Shown in pieces: positions 1 through 6,816 of a stretch of 36,536 nucleotides of DNA. Both the position numbers and the translations under genes were made by a program. The DNA is taken from positions 1 through 36,536 of the forward strand of contig WGCP01000372.1 in NCBI GenBank assembly GCA_015493715.1, written 5' to 3'. The DNA is from Desulfobulbaceae bacterium. Its GTDB lineage: Bacteria > Desulfobacterota > Desulfobulbia > Desulfobulbales > Desulfobulbaceae. The notes under the pieces are model-generated. The model was given only the letters and a program-made list of their open reading frames with translations, did not search any database and was not told the origin of the DNA. The number at the start of each line of letters is the position of its first letter. Position 1 is the first letter of the stretch.

Positions 1-360
1 AAGACTTCGCAGAGCAATGGTTGTGTACAGGAGCAGGACGGAACCGACAAAAAGAAAAAACGGCGATACCATCCAGAGTAAAAGAAATATAAGAGCAAGG
101 CAGGCGGAGACGCCGACAAGAGTTGTTACAACTGTGAGTTGCCCTGCCCTGCGCAGAGAGATACGCATGTTTTGGAAAAACTTTCTTCGAAAAAACGATT
201 CAAGTGCTTTGGCCAGTTCGGCAATCAGCATCACCGGATGCGGCAGGTGACGCGGATCACCAAATAAAAAATCCAGGGCAAGGGCAAGCCAAAGCCCGGG
301 AAGAAATGTATGCGCCGTTAATGGGAATCCGCCGAAAATAAAATGTAAAAACCCCCTCAC
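1..360 (-). CDS. cbiB: Adenosylcobinamide-phosphate synthase CbiB, N-terminal part (cut by window edge)
   Basis: Integral membrane enzyme that joins the aminopropanol (phosphate) arm to adenosylcobyric acid in late cobalamin synthesis. Reading the minus strand from a GTG at 358-360 gives 120 open codons to the window edge. Near residues 35-48 the translation contains LDFLFGDPRHLPHP, the N-terminal signature of CbiB/CobD-type synthases, and hydrophobic stretches follow (about residues 75-115), as expected for a membrane protein. The GTG lies one base after the stop of the cobD-cobQ fusion, so the two genes are probably cotranscribed and translationally coupled. The remainder of the gene lies outside the window. 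The family call is firm; the GTG start is inferred from position. Confidence 0.88.
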   Translation of the reverse strand, partial: MRGFLHFIFGGFPLTAHTFLPGLWLALALDFLFGDPRHLPHPVMLIAELAKALESFFRRKFFQNMRISLRRAGQLTVVTTLVGVSACLALIFLLLWMVSPFFLFVGSVLLLYTTIALRSL

Positions 361-361
361 T

Positions 362-3013
362 TTACAGGCCCAAGAGTTGATACACCCGGTCCATGTCAAG
401 CTGCGCGCGGACCAGATCGGCTAACCGGTCAAGGGCCGGTTCCAGGTCATAAACCGCTCCGCCATCGGCACGCACATCACATCCTTTTTTCCTGCGTAAC
501 CGGTTGATCCACCAGCGGCGGAAGCCATCGGCATCAAAGATCCCATGCAGATAGGTTCCCCATATCCCATCGCCGCCGGCAAGCCCGCACGCAGAGCCAT
601 CATCAAAACGCAACACAATTGCACCATCACCGGAACTGATCCCGTGATGAATCTCATAGCCGTGCACGGTACAGCCGGAAGCCAGATGCGTGCCCTGCTT
701 TCGGGTCAGTGTTTTTTCAGCGGCAAGCTCGGTGTCCATATTGAGCAGGCCAAGTCCGGCACATGACTCGCAGGAGGTGCTCTCCAGGCCGTGCGGGTCG
801 GTCATCCTGCGTCCGAGGAGCTGAAATCCTCCGCAGATGCCGACAATTTCGCTGTCGTTGTTTGCTGCCTGGACAATTGCCTGATCAAGTCCGCTGCTGC
901 GGAGAAAGGCCAGATCAGCGGCTACATTTTTGCTGCCCGGCAGAATGATCGCATCAGGATGGCCGAGATCCGGAACATTGGAAACGATGCGGACAAAGAC
1001 ATCCTCTTCCATCAACAGGGGTTCAATGTCGGTAAAATTTGAAATATGGGGCAGGTCGATCAGGACCACCTCCACATGCGTGCAATCCGGCCGTGTACTG
1101 CTGAAAAGACCGGCCTTAAAGCCCACCGAATCCTCCTGGGGAAGGCCAAGGTCACGGATAAAGGGTATTACCCCGTAGACCGGTTTGCCCGTATGGTCCA
1201 ACAGGTAAGCATGGGCATCACCAAGGAGCCGCTCGTCACCCCGGAATCGGTTGACCACAAACCCTGCCAGCAAGGCCCGCTCCCAGGGGTCCATAACGGC
1301 GAGGTGGCCGATAAAAGAGGCATAGACACCGCCACGGTCGATATCGCCGACCAGGAGCGCTCCAGCGCCGGCATGTCCGGCCATGCGTGTATTGACGATA
1401 TCATGGGATTTCAGATTGACCTCGCCCGGACTGCCCGCCCCTTCCAAAAGTAGTACATCATGTTCGGAGGCCAGGCTGTCATAGGCCGTACACACCTTCT
1501 GCCAGGCGGTTTTTTTGTAACGCACATAGTCCCGGACGTTCATATTGCCGACCGGTCTGCCAAGCACGATAATCTGACTGCCGACATCTGAATTGGGTTT
1601 GAGGAGAATGGGATTCATCCGCACGTCCGGATCCAGCCGACAGGCCTGGGCCTGGACGACCTGTGCCCTTCCCATTTCGCCTCCGTCTCTGGTCACATAG
1701 GAATTGAGCGACATATTCTGGGCCTTGAACGGGGCAACCCGAACGCCATCCTGAAGAAGTATGCGCCCAAGCGCAGCCACAAGAACGCTTTTGCCCACAT
1801 CAGAACCGGTTCCCAACAGCATCAGGGCAGGTTTTTTCTTTTGTATCACCAGGTTATTCTTTTCTTCCCGAACATTCTTTTTTTCACTTACGCCTGGTCT
1901 GCTCTCTTTTTTTGCTCCGGCAGGAGAAAGCAGGACCTGCTGCAGGGCCTGAATCAACTGTTCGTTGTCTGTTCGTGTCCTGACGGCTATGCGAAAATAT
2001 CGATTATCAAGATTTTGATAATCACCACAGGGCCGGATGGCGATATGGTGATCGCTCAGCAGAATTTCAGCAAGTATTGTTCCTGAAATTTTTTTGTTTT
2101 CCGACCGGAGAAGAAGGAAATTTACGGATGAGGGAAAGGAAAAAAGATCAGGCAATGCAGACAGGGAAGTGGTAAGAAATGCCCGTTCCTGCGTAATCAG
2201 TCGGTAACTTTGTTCAAGATACCGGTGTGGTGAAAAGGCAAATGATCCGATGTCGGATGTAGACAGACATGCCTCGCCGACCACCTGAGCAAGGGTATTC
2301 ACCCGCCAGGGAGCGCTGTTTTCCCGCAATCGTCGGCACAAGTCGGCAGAGGCGGCGACAAACCCGAGGCGCAGACCGGGGACGGCAAAAATTTTGGTCA
2401 GGGAATAGAGAACAAGCAGGTTGTCGGCACAACCGGCAATACTCTGATAAGAGGGGATGAAACCGGCAAAGGCCTCGTCAATCAGAAACCAGGCATCGGC
2501 ATGGTTGCGGATAAGGGCAAGTAACCGATCACGATCAATCAGTTGGCCGGTGGGATTATTGGGCTGCCCGAGGATGATGAGATCTCCCGGCCTGATAGAA
2601 TCGGACAATTGTTCAAGGTCCGGCTGAAAGCCATCCCCACTTTTCAGGGGAAAATATGCAATATCAATGGTCGCCTTGCTGCATGCTGTTTCGTAATCAA
2701 TATAGGACGGCACACCGATAAGCGCTCGCTTCGGCTGCAGAATTGAGGGAATCTGAAAGAGAATATCAGAGGTGCCGTTGCCAGCGACAACCTGTTGCGG
2801 GTCCAGGGAAAAAAAGGCGGCTATCTTTTCCGTCAGACCGGCGCTGCAAGGATCGGGATAGTGGATGAGATCAGGGATATGGTCGATAATCAGGCCGGAG
2901 AGAAAATGCGGCGGTCCAAGCGGATTTATATTGGCGCTGAAATCGATAAGCTCCTCCGGGCGGCAGCCGATTTCTCGGGCAAGGTGCCGGATATTGCCGC
3001 CATGTCCGCTCAT
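362..3013 (-). CDS. cobQ: Fused threonine-phosphate decarboxylase CobD and cobyric acid synthase CobQ/CbiP
   Basis: An 883-residue protein joining two cobalamin enzymes. Residues 1-365 are a PLP-dependent class I aminotransferase-fold decarboxylase of the CobD type (start MSGHGGNIR, PLP-binding SLTK with K207) that makes aminopropanol phosphate from threonine phosphate. A charged linker (about 366-394) leads to cobyric acid synthase. That part has a dethiobiotin-synthetase-like P-loop (GTGSDVGKS, 401-409) and a C-terminal glutamine amidotransferase with nucleophile C727 in GICGG and H823 in YLHG. The two activities supply the two substrates joined by CbiB, whose gene follows. A TTG exists one codon upstream, but the ATG at 3013 overlaps the cobS stop as TGATG and is the better start. 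The fusion is intact, with no frameshift. Confidence 0.95.
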   Translation of the reverse strand: MSGHGGNIRHLAREIGCRPEELIDFSANINPLGPPHFLSGLIIDHIPDLIHYPDPCSAGLTEKIAAFFSLDPQQVVAGNGTSDILFQIPSILQPKRALIGVPSYIDYETACSKATIDIAYFPLKSGDGFQPDLEQLSDSIRPGDLIILGQPNNPTGQLIDRDRLLALIRNHADAWFLIDEAFAGFIPSYQSIAGCADNLLVLYSLTKIFAVPGLRLGFVAASADLCRRLRENSAPWRVNTLAQVVGEACLSTSDIGSFAFSPHRYLEQSYRLITQERAFLTTSLSALPDLFSFPSSVNFLLLRSENKKISGTILAEILLSDHHIAIRPCGDYQNLDNRYFRIAVRTRTDNEQLIQALQQVLLSPAGAKKESRPGVSEKKNVREEKNNLVIQKKKPALMLLGTGSDVGKSVLVAALGRILLQDGVRVAPFKAQNMSLNSYVTRDGGEMGRAQVVQAQACRLDPDVRMNPILLKPNSDVGSQIIVLGRPVGNMNVRDYVRYKKTAWQKVCTAYDSLASEHDVLLLEGAGSPGEVNLKSHDIVNTRMAGHAGAGALLVGDIDRGGVYASFIGHLAVMDPWERALLAGFVVNRFRGDERLLGDAHAYLLDHTGKPVYGVIPFIRDLGLPQEDSVGFKAGLFSSTRPDCTHVEVVLIDLPHISNFTDIEPLLMEEDVFVRIVSNVPDLGHPDAIILPGSKNVAADLAFLRSSGLDQAIVQAANNDSEIVGICGGFQLLGRRMTDPHGLESTSCESCAGLGLLNMDTELAAEKTLTRKQGTHLASGCTVHGYEIHHGISSGDGAIVLRFDDGSACGLAGGDGIWGTYLHGIFDADGFRRWWINRLRRKKGCDVRADGGAVYDLEPALDRLADLVRAQLDMDRVYQLLGL

Positions 3014-3759
3014 CAATGACTCCAGTATGCCAGTGATACGGCAAGGGCGACACCGGCTTCACTGAGTTCACAGATTGCGCCCAGGGTATCGCCGGTTGCC
3101 CCGTTAATTTTCCGTTTACACATCCAGGCAAAGGCCACGATAATTGCCGCAAAGATAAGGATCAACAGGACACCTGTCATGCCTCCTGTGAACATGGCCG
3201 TCACTCCGAAAAACACAAAGGCCCAGATCCCGGCAAGACGGGAGCGCCTGGAGTAAAAAAGTGTTGCCAATCCGCCCTCAGAACGGGCATAGGGAAGCAG
3301 GGCCATGAAAATGACAATAGCGCACCTGCCGGCAATGGGCATCAGAAAGACGGCACGCACCGCCCCCGGCCGATCAAGGGTGGCAAGAGCGGAGAATTTC
3401 AGCAACAGGACCATTATCAGGGCAATAACCCCCATGGCACCAATATGGGAATCCCGCATAATTGCAAGAATCCGTTCCCTGGGTCGGGCGCTGAAAAAAC
3501 CGTCCGCAGTATCGGCAAGACCGTCTAAGTGAAATCCACCGGAAACAGCAAGCAGCACAAAGGTGGTCAGCGTTGCGGCCACCAGAGGCGGCAACAGACT
3601 CCAGAAGAGCAGGCCAAGCAGGGAAGCCAGTGCTCCCAGGACCAGGCCGACGACAGGAAAAAAAGGTATGGAAGCGGCCAGATCATCAGATCCGCTCCCA
3701 TAGGTACCGGGTAACGGAAAAACGGTCAAAAAACGGATGGCGGCGATAAGGGGTGCCAA
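3013..3759 (-). CDS. cobS: Adenosylcobinamide-GDP ribazoletransferase (cobalamin synthase) CobS
   Basis: Membrane enzyme that condenses adenosylcobinamide-GDP with alpha-ribazole (phosphate), the last ring-assembly step. The protein starts with AAIRFLTVFPLP and contains GFHLDGLADTADGFFS and MRDSHIGAMG, the acidic motifs of the CobS family, separated by several hydrophobic segments. The open frame reaches 3969, but that part overlaps cobT out of frame and encodes arginine-rich sequence unlike the family. The best start is therefore TTG at 3759, just after the cobT stop, giving 248 residues, the usual family length. No strong ribosome-binding site precedes it, so translation may be coupled to cobT. 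Its stop overlaps the cobD-cobQ start. Confidence 0.93.
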   Translation of the reverse strand: MAPLIAAIRFLTVFPLPGTYGSGSDDLAASIPFFPVVGLVLGALASLLGLLFWSLLPPLVAATLTTFVLLAVSGGFHLDGLADTADGFFSARPRERILAIMRDSHIGAMGVIALIMVLLLKFSALATLDRPGAVRAVFLMPIAGRCAIVIFMALLPYARSEGGLATLFYSRRSRLAGIWAFVFFGVTAMFTGGMTGVLLILIFAAIIVAFAWMCKRKINGATGDTLGAICELSEAGVALAVSLAYWSH

Positions 3760-3770
3760 AAGAAAACCCG

Positions 3771-4859
3771 CTACTCCGGTGTTCCGGTCACGCCTGCATC
3801 GGCAAAGGTGGCTACCTCGGTCAAAATCGCCCTGGAAGCCTCCACAAGATTCAGAGAAAGGGCGGCGCCGGTGCCCTCGCCAAGACGCAGGTTGAGATCC
3901 AGCAGCGGTTTTTTCCCCAGCTTTTCCTGCATGGCCCGGTGCCCGGGTTCCATACTGCGGTGGGCGCATATAATATAGTCGCGGGTAAAGGGTTCGATAC
4001 CCTGGGCAATAAGGGCGCCGGCGGTTGAAATAAATCCGTCGACAACAACAGGTTTTCGCCGGGCGGCAGCGCCGAGAATCAAACCGGCGATTCCGCCGAT
4101 TTCAAAACCGCCGACCTTGGCCAGTACATCCAGAGCATCATCCTTATCCGGATGGTTCACTTCGAGTATTTTCTCTATAATTTTGATTTTTCGTTCTAAC
4201 TCGCCATCATCAAGTCCTGTTCCCCTGCCCGTCAGATCTCGTACCGAACTTCCGGTCAGGACTGCGGCAATGGCGGTAGATGGAGTGGTGTTGCCGATCC
4301 CCATATCGCCGGTGGCAAAGATATCCACCTGGTCGGCCAAGGCATAGGCCACTTCAATACCGGCTTCAACGGCCAGGACCGCATGCGTCCTGCTCATGGC
4401 CGGTCCTTTGGCAATATTGTTAGTACCGAAAGCTATCTTTTTTGACCGGATAACCCCCTTACTTACCAGGTCGTCCAGGTCGGCGGCCGTGCCCATGTCC
4501 ACAACTTCAACCTTTGCCCCGGCCTGTTTGGCCAAGGCGTTGATGCCGGCGCCACCGGCCACAAAATTATACACCATCTGGGCCGTGACTTCGGAGGGAT
4601 ATTTGGATACGCCTTCTTCGGTCACTCCATGGTCACCGACCATGACGACAACGGTTTTCCTTTCAACCGGCGGTTTGAGGGAACGGGTCATTCCGGCAAG
4701 ATCAACGGCAAGATCCATCAGATCACCGAGGGCCCAGTGAGGCATGGTTAACTGTTCAAGATGGGCGGTCGCCTGCTCGCGATAGCTTGTATCCTGGGGA
4801 AATATCTCTTTGACGACGGTATCTAAAAACGAATGTTCTTTTTGCGTTATTGGTTTCAT
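3771..4859 (-). CDS. cobT: Nicotinate-nucleotide--dimethylbenzimidazole phosphoribosyltransferase CobT
   Basis: Makes alpha-ribazole 5'-phosphate from nicotinate mononucleotide and the lower-ligand base, activating the base for CobS. The 362-residue length is typical. Visible family motifs are VMVGDHGVTEEGVS (about 72-85), GDMGIGNTT (184-192) and LRLGEGTGAAL (324-333), the last holding the expected catalytic Glu (E328). The ATG at 4859 is preferred over a TTG two codons upstream. Its leader carries two tandem copies of a 15-mer and lies back to back with the YefM/YoeB operon. The stop is about 12 bases before the proposed cobS start, and the reading frames are compatible with an operon cobT-cobS-cobDQ-cbiB. 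Confidence 0.96.
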   Translation of the reverse strand: MKPITQKEHSFLDTVVKEIFPQDTSYREQATAHLEQLTMPHWALGDLMDLAVDLAGMTRSLKPPVERKTVVVMVGDHGVTEEGVSKYPSEVTAQMVYNFVAGGAGINALAKQAGAKVEVVDMGTAADLDDLVSKGVIRSKKIAFGTNNIAKGPAMSRTHAVLAVEAGIEVAYALADQVDIFATGDMGIGNTTPSTAIAAVLTGSSVRDLTGRGTGLDDGELERKIKIIEKILEVNHPDKDDALDVLAKVGGFEIGGIAGLILGAAARRKPVVVDGFISTAGALIAQGIEPFTRDYIICAHRSMEPGHRAMQEKLGKKPLLDLNLRLGEGTGAALSLNLVEASRAILTEVATFADAGVTGTPE

Positions 4860-4915
4860 TTGCAATTTCCATTTATATTTTCGTTATACTTTCTTTTTTC
4901 CTGATTCCCTATCAA

Positions 4916-4948
4916 TTCTTGTCCTTTTAAAATTTCTTGTCCTTTTAA
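4916..4948. repeat. Tandem 15-mer repeat upstream of cobT
   Basis: The 15-mer TTCTTGTCCTTTTAA occurs at 4916-4930 and again at 4934-4948, an 18-base period, about 57-90 bases upstream of the cobT ATG. Two exact copies on one face of the helix suggest an operator or a slippage duplication. No regulator family is recognised. Confidence 0.6.
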
Positions 4949-4996
4949 GAATCGAATCTCGAAATACACTGTCAGGCGCCATTTTCCAGGGATCCC

Positions 4997-5025
4997 TTGA
5001 TTTAGGATCCTCTCTGTAGTACATT
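4997..5025 (+). promoter_or_regulatory. Probable sigma-70-like promoter of yefM-yoeB
   Basis: TTGATT (4997-5002) and TACATT (5020-5025) are separated by 17 bases and precede yefM by about 35 bases. The -10 box overlaps the TGTACA-type operator at 5019-5041, as expected for an autorepressed toxin-antitoxin promoter. The match to consensus is moderate and the call rests on position. Confidence 0.5.
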
Positions 5026-5041
5026 AAAATGTACATGTACA
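5019..5041. promoter_or_regulatory. YefM-type operator (long and short palindromes with TGTACA cores)
   Basis: GTACATTAAAATGTAC (5019-5034) is a perfect 7+2+7 inverted repeat, and it overlaps a second palindrome, GTACATGTAC (5031-5040). TGTACA cores fall at 5030-5035 and 5036-5041. E. coli YefM-YoeB binds adjacent long and short palindromes with TGTACA cores, so autorepression by the downstream pair is the natural reading. A near copy occurs alone at 9359-9374. Confidence 0.82.
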
Positions 5042-5059
5042 TAAACAAGGGAGGATACA

Positions 5060-5311
5060 ATGGAGACTATTACATATACTTCGGCACGGGGAAATCTTGC
5101 TCAAACAATGCGTAAGGTTTGTGATGACCACGCCCCTGTCATTATCACTCGAAAAATGGCTCAGCCGGTTATAATGCTTTCTCTTGAAGATTATCAATCT
5201 CTTGAAGAGACGGCTTATTTATTAAGAAGCCCAAAAAATGCCCGACGACTGCTTGAATCCATCGATAAAATTGAATCCGGTCATGGTGTTGAACAGGAGC
5301 TCATTGATTGA
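5060..5311 (+). CDS. yefM: Antitoxin of the YefM/Phd family
   Basis: An 83-residue antitoxin that should bind the operator upstream through its N-terminal Phd/YefM fold and neutralise YoeB through its C-terminal tail. The sequence shows the family pattern: TYTSARGNLAQTM at the N-terminus, VIITRKMAQPVIMLSLEDYQSLEET in the middle (the ITR/K...P.V.(M/L)S..(E/D)Y signature), and an acidic, probably disordered tail. The ATG at 5060 has a strong GGGAGG site 7-8 bases upstream. The gene overlaps yoeB by four bases (TTGA). It is AT-richer than the cob genes on either side and lies on the opposite strand, which suggests insertion into the cobalamin cluster. Confidence 0.93.
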   Translation: METITYTSARGNLAQTMRKVCDDHAPVIITRKMAQPVIMLSLEDYQSLEETAYLLRSPKNARRLLESIDKIESGHGVEQELID

Positions 5312-5562
5312 AACTCATTTTTACAAAAAATTCCTGGGATGATTACCTCTATTGGCAACGAACGGATAAAAAAATAGTAAAAAGAATTAATTTGCTTATT
5401 CGTCATATCCAACGTGTACCCTATGAAGGTATTGGAAAACCGGAACCTTTGAAACATGCCCTTTCCGGGTACTGGTCACGACGCATTACAGATAAACACC
5501 GTATTGTTTACAAAGTTGACAATGCTGCTGTTTTTATTCTCCAACTCCGTTACCACTATTAA
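5308..5562 (+). CDS. yoeB: YoeB-family ribosome-dependent mRNA interferase toxin
   Basis: An 84-residue RelE-fold toxin that cleaves mRNA in the ribosomal A site. It is colinear with E. coli YoeB, including SWDDYLYWQ, KPEPLKH, SGYWSRRIT and the C-terminal RYHY. The catalytic residues known for E. coli YoeB (E46, R65, H83, Y84) are all present at the same numbers, so the toxin looks active. It starts at TTG 5308, overlapping the antitoxin stop, so translation is coupled and the antitoxin is made first. Its end converges on cobU with about 50 bases between. Confidence 0.95.
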   Translation: MKLIFTKNSWDDYLYWQRTDKKIVKRINLLIRHIQRVPYEGIGKPEPLKHALSGYWSRRITDKHRIVYKVDNAAVFILQLRYHY

Positions 5563-5615
5563 AGCCCGGCAAATTTCCCGCTCGATTTTTTGTAAAAGCG
5601 GCCGGCCAACCGTAT

Positions 5616-6173
5616 TTATTTAAGCTGGAGCGGAATACCGCAACTCACGAGAAAGACCTGGTCGGCAACAACCGCCACACAGCGGTTACAACGCCCGACA
5701 AGATCCCTATATCTACGCACAAGCTTATTCTCCGGAACAATCCCCTGCCCCACCTCACCAGTGACCATAATAATGGTCCCGTAGTGCTGCCCTGCAGCAT
5801 GGGCAAGGTCATTGACACGCGGGATGAGTTCCTGTTCCGTTAGTAATTCCCCTCTGTTATCAGCATCAAAAAGCAGATTATTGATCCACAGGGTCAGACA
5901 GTCAATCACGATGGTTGTGCCCTGCTCCGCCTGTCGAATACTGTTTTCCGGCGAAATTTGTTCTTCAATCGTCTGCCATCCAGTCTGCAGACGGGCTTCC
6001 TGATGCAGGCGAATACGGTCCGCCATTTCTTTGTCCGTGCAGGGACAGGTGGCAATGAACAGGTGCGGCCCGTCAATACCCTCAGCAACCTGTTGCGCAA
6101 AATCTGATTTTCCGGACCTGCAGCCACCAGTGACCAGAATAAGCGCATTTTTCGTTCCTTTTTTTTCAGCCAT
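5616..6173 (-). CDS. cobU: Bifunctional adenosylcobinamide kinase / adenosylcobinamide-phosphate guanylyltransferase CobU
   Basis: Phosphorylates adenosylcobinamide and transfers GMP to it, giving the GDP-activated substrate of CobS. The 185-residue length is typical. A P-loop GGCRSGKS lies at residues 16-23. The stretch with DKEMADRIRLH follows, and H57 aligns with the histidine guanylylated in the Salmonella enzyme. VIDCLTLWINNLL (about 88-100) and VTGEVGQGIVP (about 137-147) are the other family motifs. The start at ATG 6173 is 44 bases after cobC on the same strand. Downstream the cluster is interrupted by the plus-strand YefM/YoeB pair before resuming with cobT. Confidence 0.96.
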   Translation of the reverse strand: MAEKKGTKNALILVTGGCRSGKSDFAQQVAEGIDGPHLFIATCPCTDKEMADRIRLHQEARLQTGWQTIEEQISPENSIRQAEQGTTIVIDCLTLWINNLLFDADNRGELLTEQELIPRVNDLAHAAGQHYGTIIMVTGEVGQGIVPENKLVRRYRDLVGRCNRCVAVVADQVFLVSCGIPLQLK

Positions 6174-6217
6174 GGATTGATGAACCTGTAGATTGCCTGT
6201 AACTGCTTACGATTACC

Positions 6218-6808
6218 TCATCGATTCAAACCGGTTAAGACGCCACCTTGTGAGTGCAGGGAAACCGTTGTCCAGGAGCCGTACCCGATATCAAAAAGCA
6301 GGTAGTTTTTATGGTCAATCCCAAGCAGCAGGCAGAGCATGATTCTGATGACTCCCCCATGGCTGACGATAAGGAGTTGCCGGTCCTTGTCTTTTTCCGC
6401 CTGATGCCGCCAATCATCGGCAAGGGTCTGCAGCCTGGTGACAAAATCAGCTATGGATTCGCCGCCGGGAAAACAAAAATGATGATATTCCTGCCAGGAG
6501 GAAATATCAGCCCCTTGTTCCACCAGCTCGGTAAAGGTCTTCATCTCCCAACGGCCGAAATCAATTTCCCGGAGCCGGTCATCAAAAACAACACTGGAGA
6601 CCACGCCCTGCTCCGTCAACTCCTCCTGAGTCTGAGTAGTCCGAAGCATGGGGCTGCATAAGCAGGGTAAGTCTTTCGGCAATCGGGCGCCAAGCCTTGT
6701 ACATTGCAGGCGCCCTTTTTTAGAGAGTGGGGCCTCGGTTGTGCCAAGCAGAGCCCCGCTGGGCGCAGTCGTCCTTCCGTGCCGGATAAAATGCAGGTGC
6801 AGAGGCAT
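6218..6808 (-). CDS. cobC: Histidine phosphatase, probably alpha-ribazole phosphatase CobC
   Basis: A 196-residue member of the phosphoglycerate-mutase-like histidine phosphatase superfamily. The phosphohistidine motif FIRHGRT (H10) is at the N-terminus and the second conserved histidine is in LLIVSHGGVIRIML. Sequence alone cannot separate alpha-ribazole-5'-phosphate phosphatase from related phosphatases. Its place directly before cobU and near cobT/cobS makes CobC the likely role: dephosphorylating the nucleotide-loop precursor. It begins 8 bases after the ARMT1-like gene and is probably cotranscribed with it. Confidence 0.87.
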   Translation of the reverse strand: MPLHLHFIRHGRTTAPSGALLGTTEAPLSKKGRLQCTRLGARLPKDLPCLCSPMLRTTQTQEELTEQGVVSSVVFDDRLREIDFGRWEMKTFTELVEQGADISSWQEYHHFCFPGGESIADFVTRLQTLADDWRHQAEKDKDRQLLIVSHGGVIRIMLCLLLGIDHKNYLLFDIGYGSWTTVSLHSQGGVLTGLNR

Positions 6809-6816
6809 GGCCGTTT

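Noticed and set aside
3760-3969. Upstream extension of the CobS frame
   Set aside because: It lies out of frame within cobT and encodes arginine-rich sequence unlike the CobS family; the TTG at 3759 gives the usual length.
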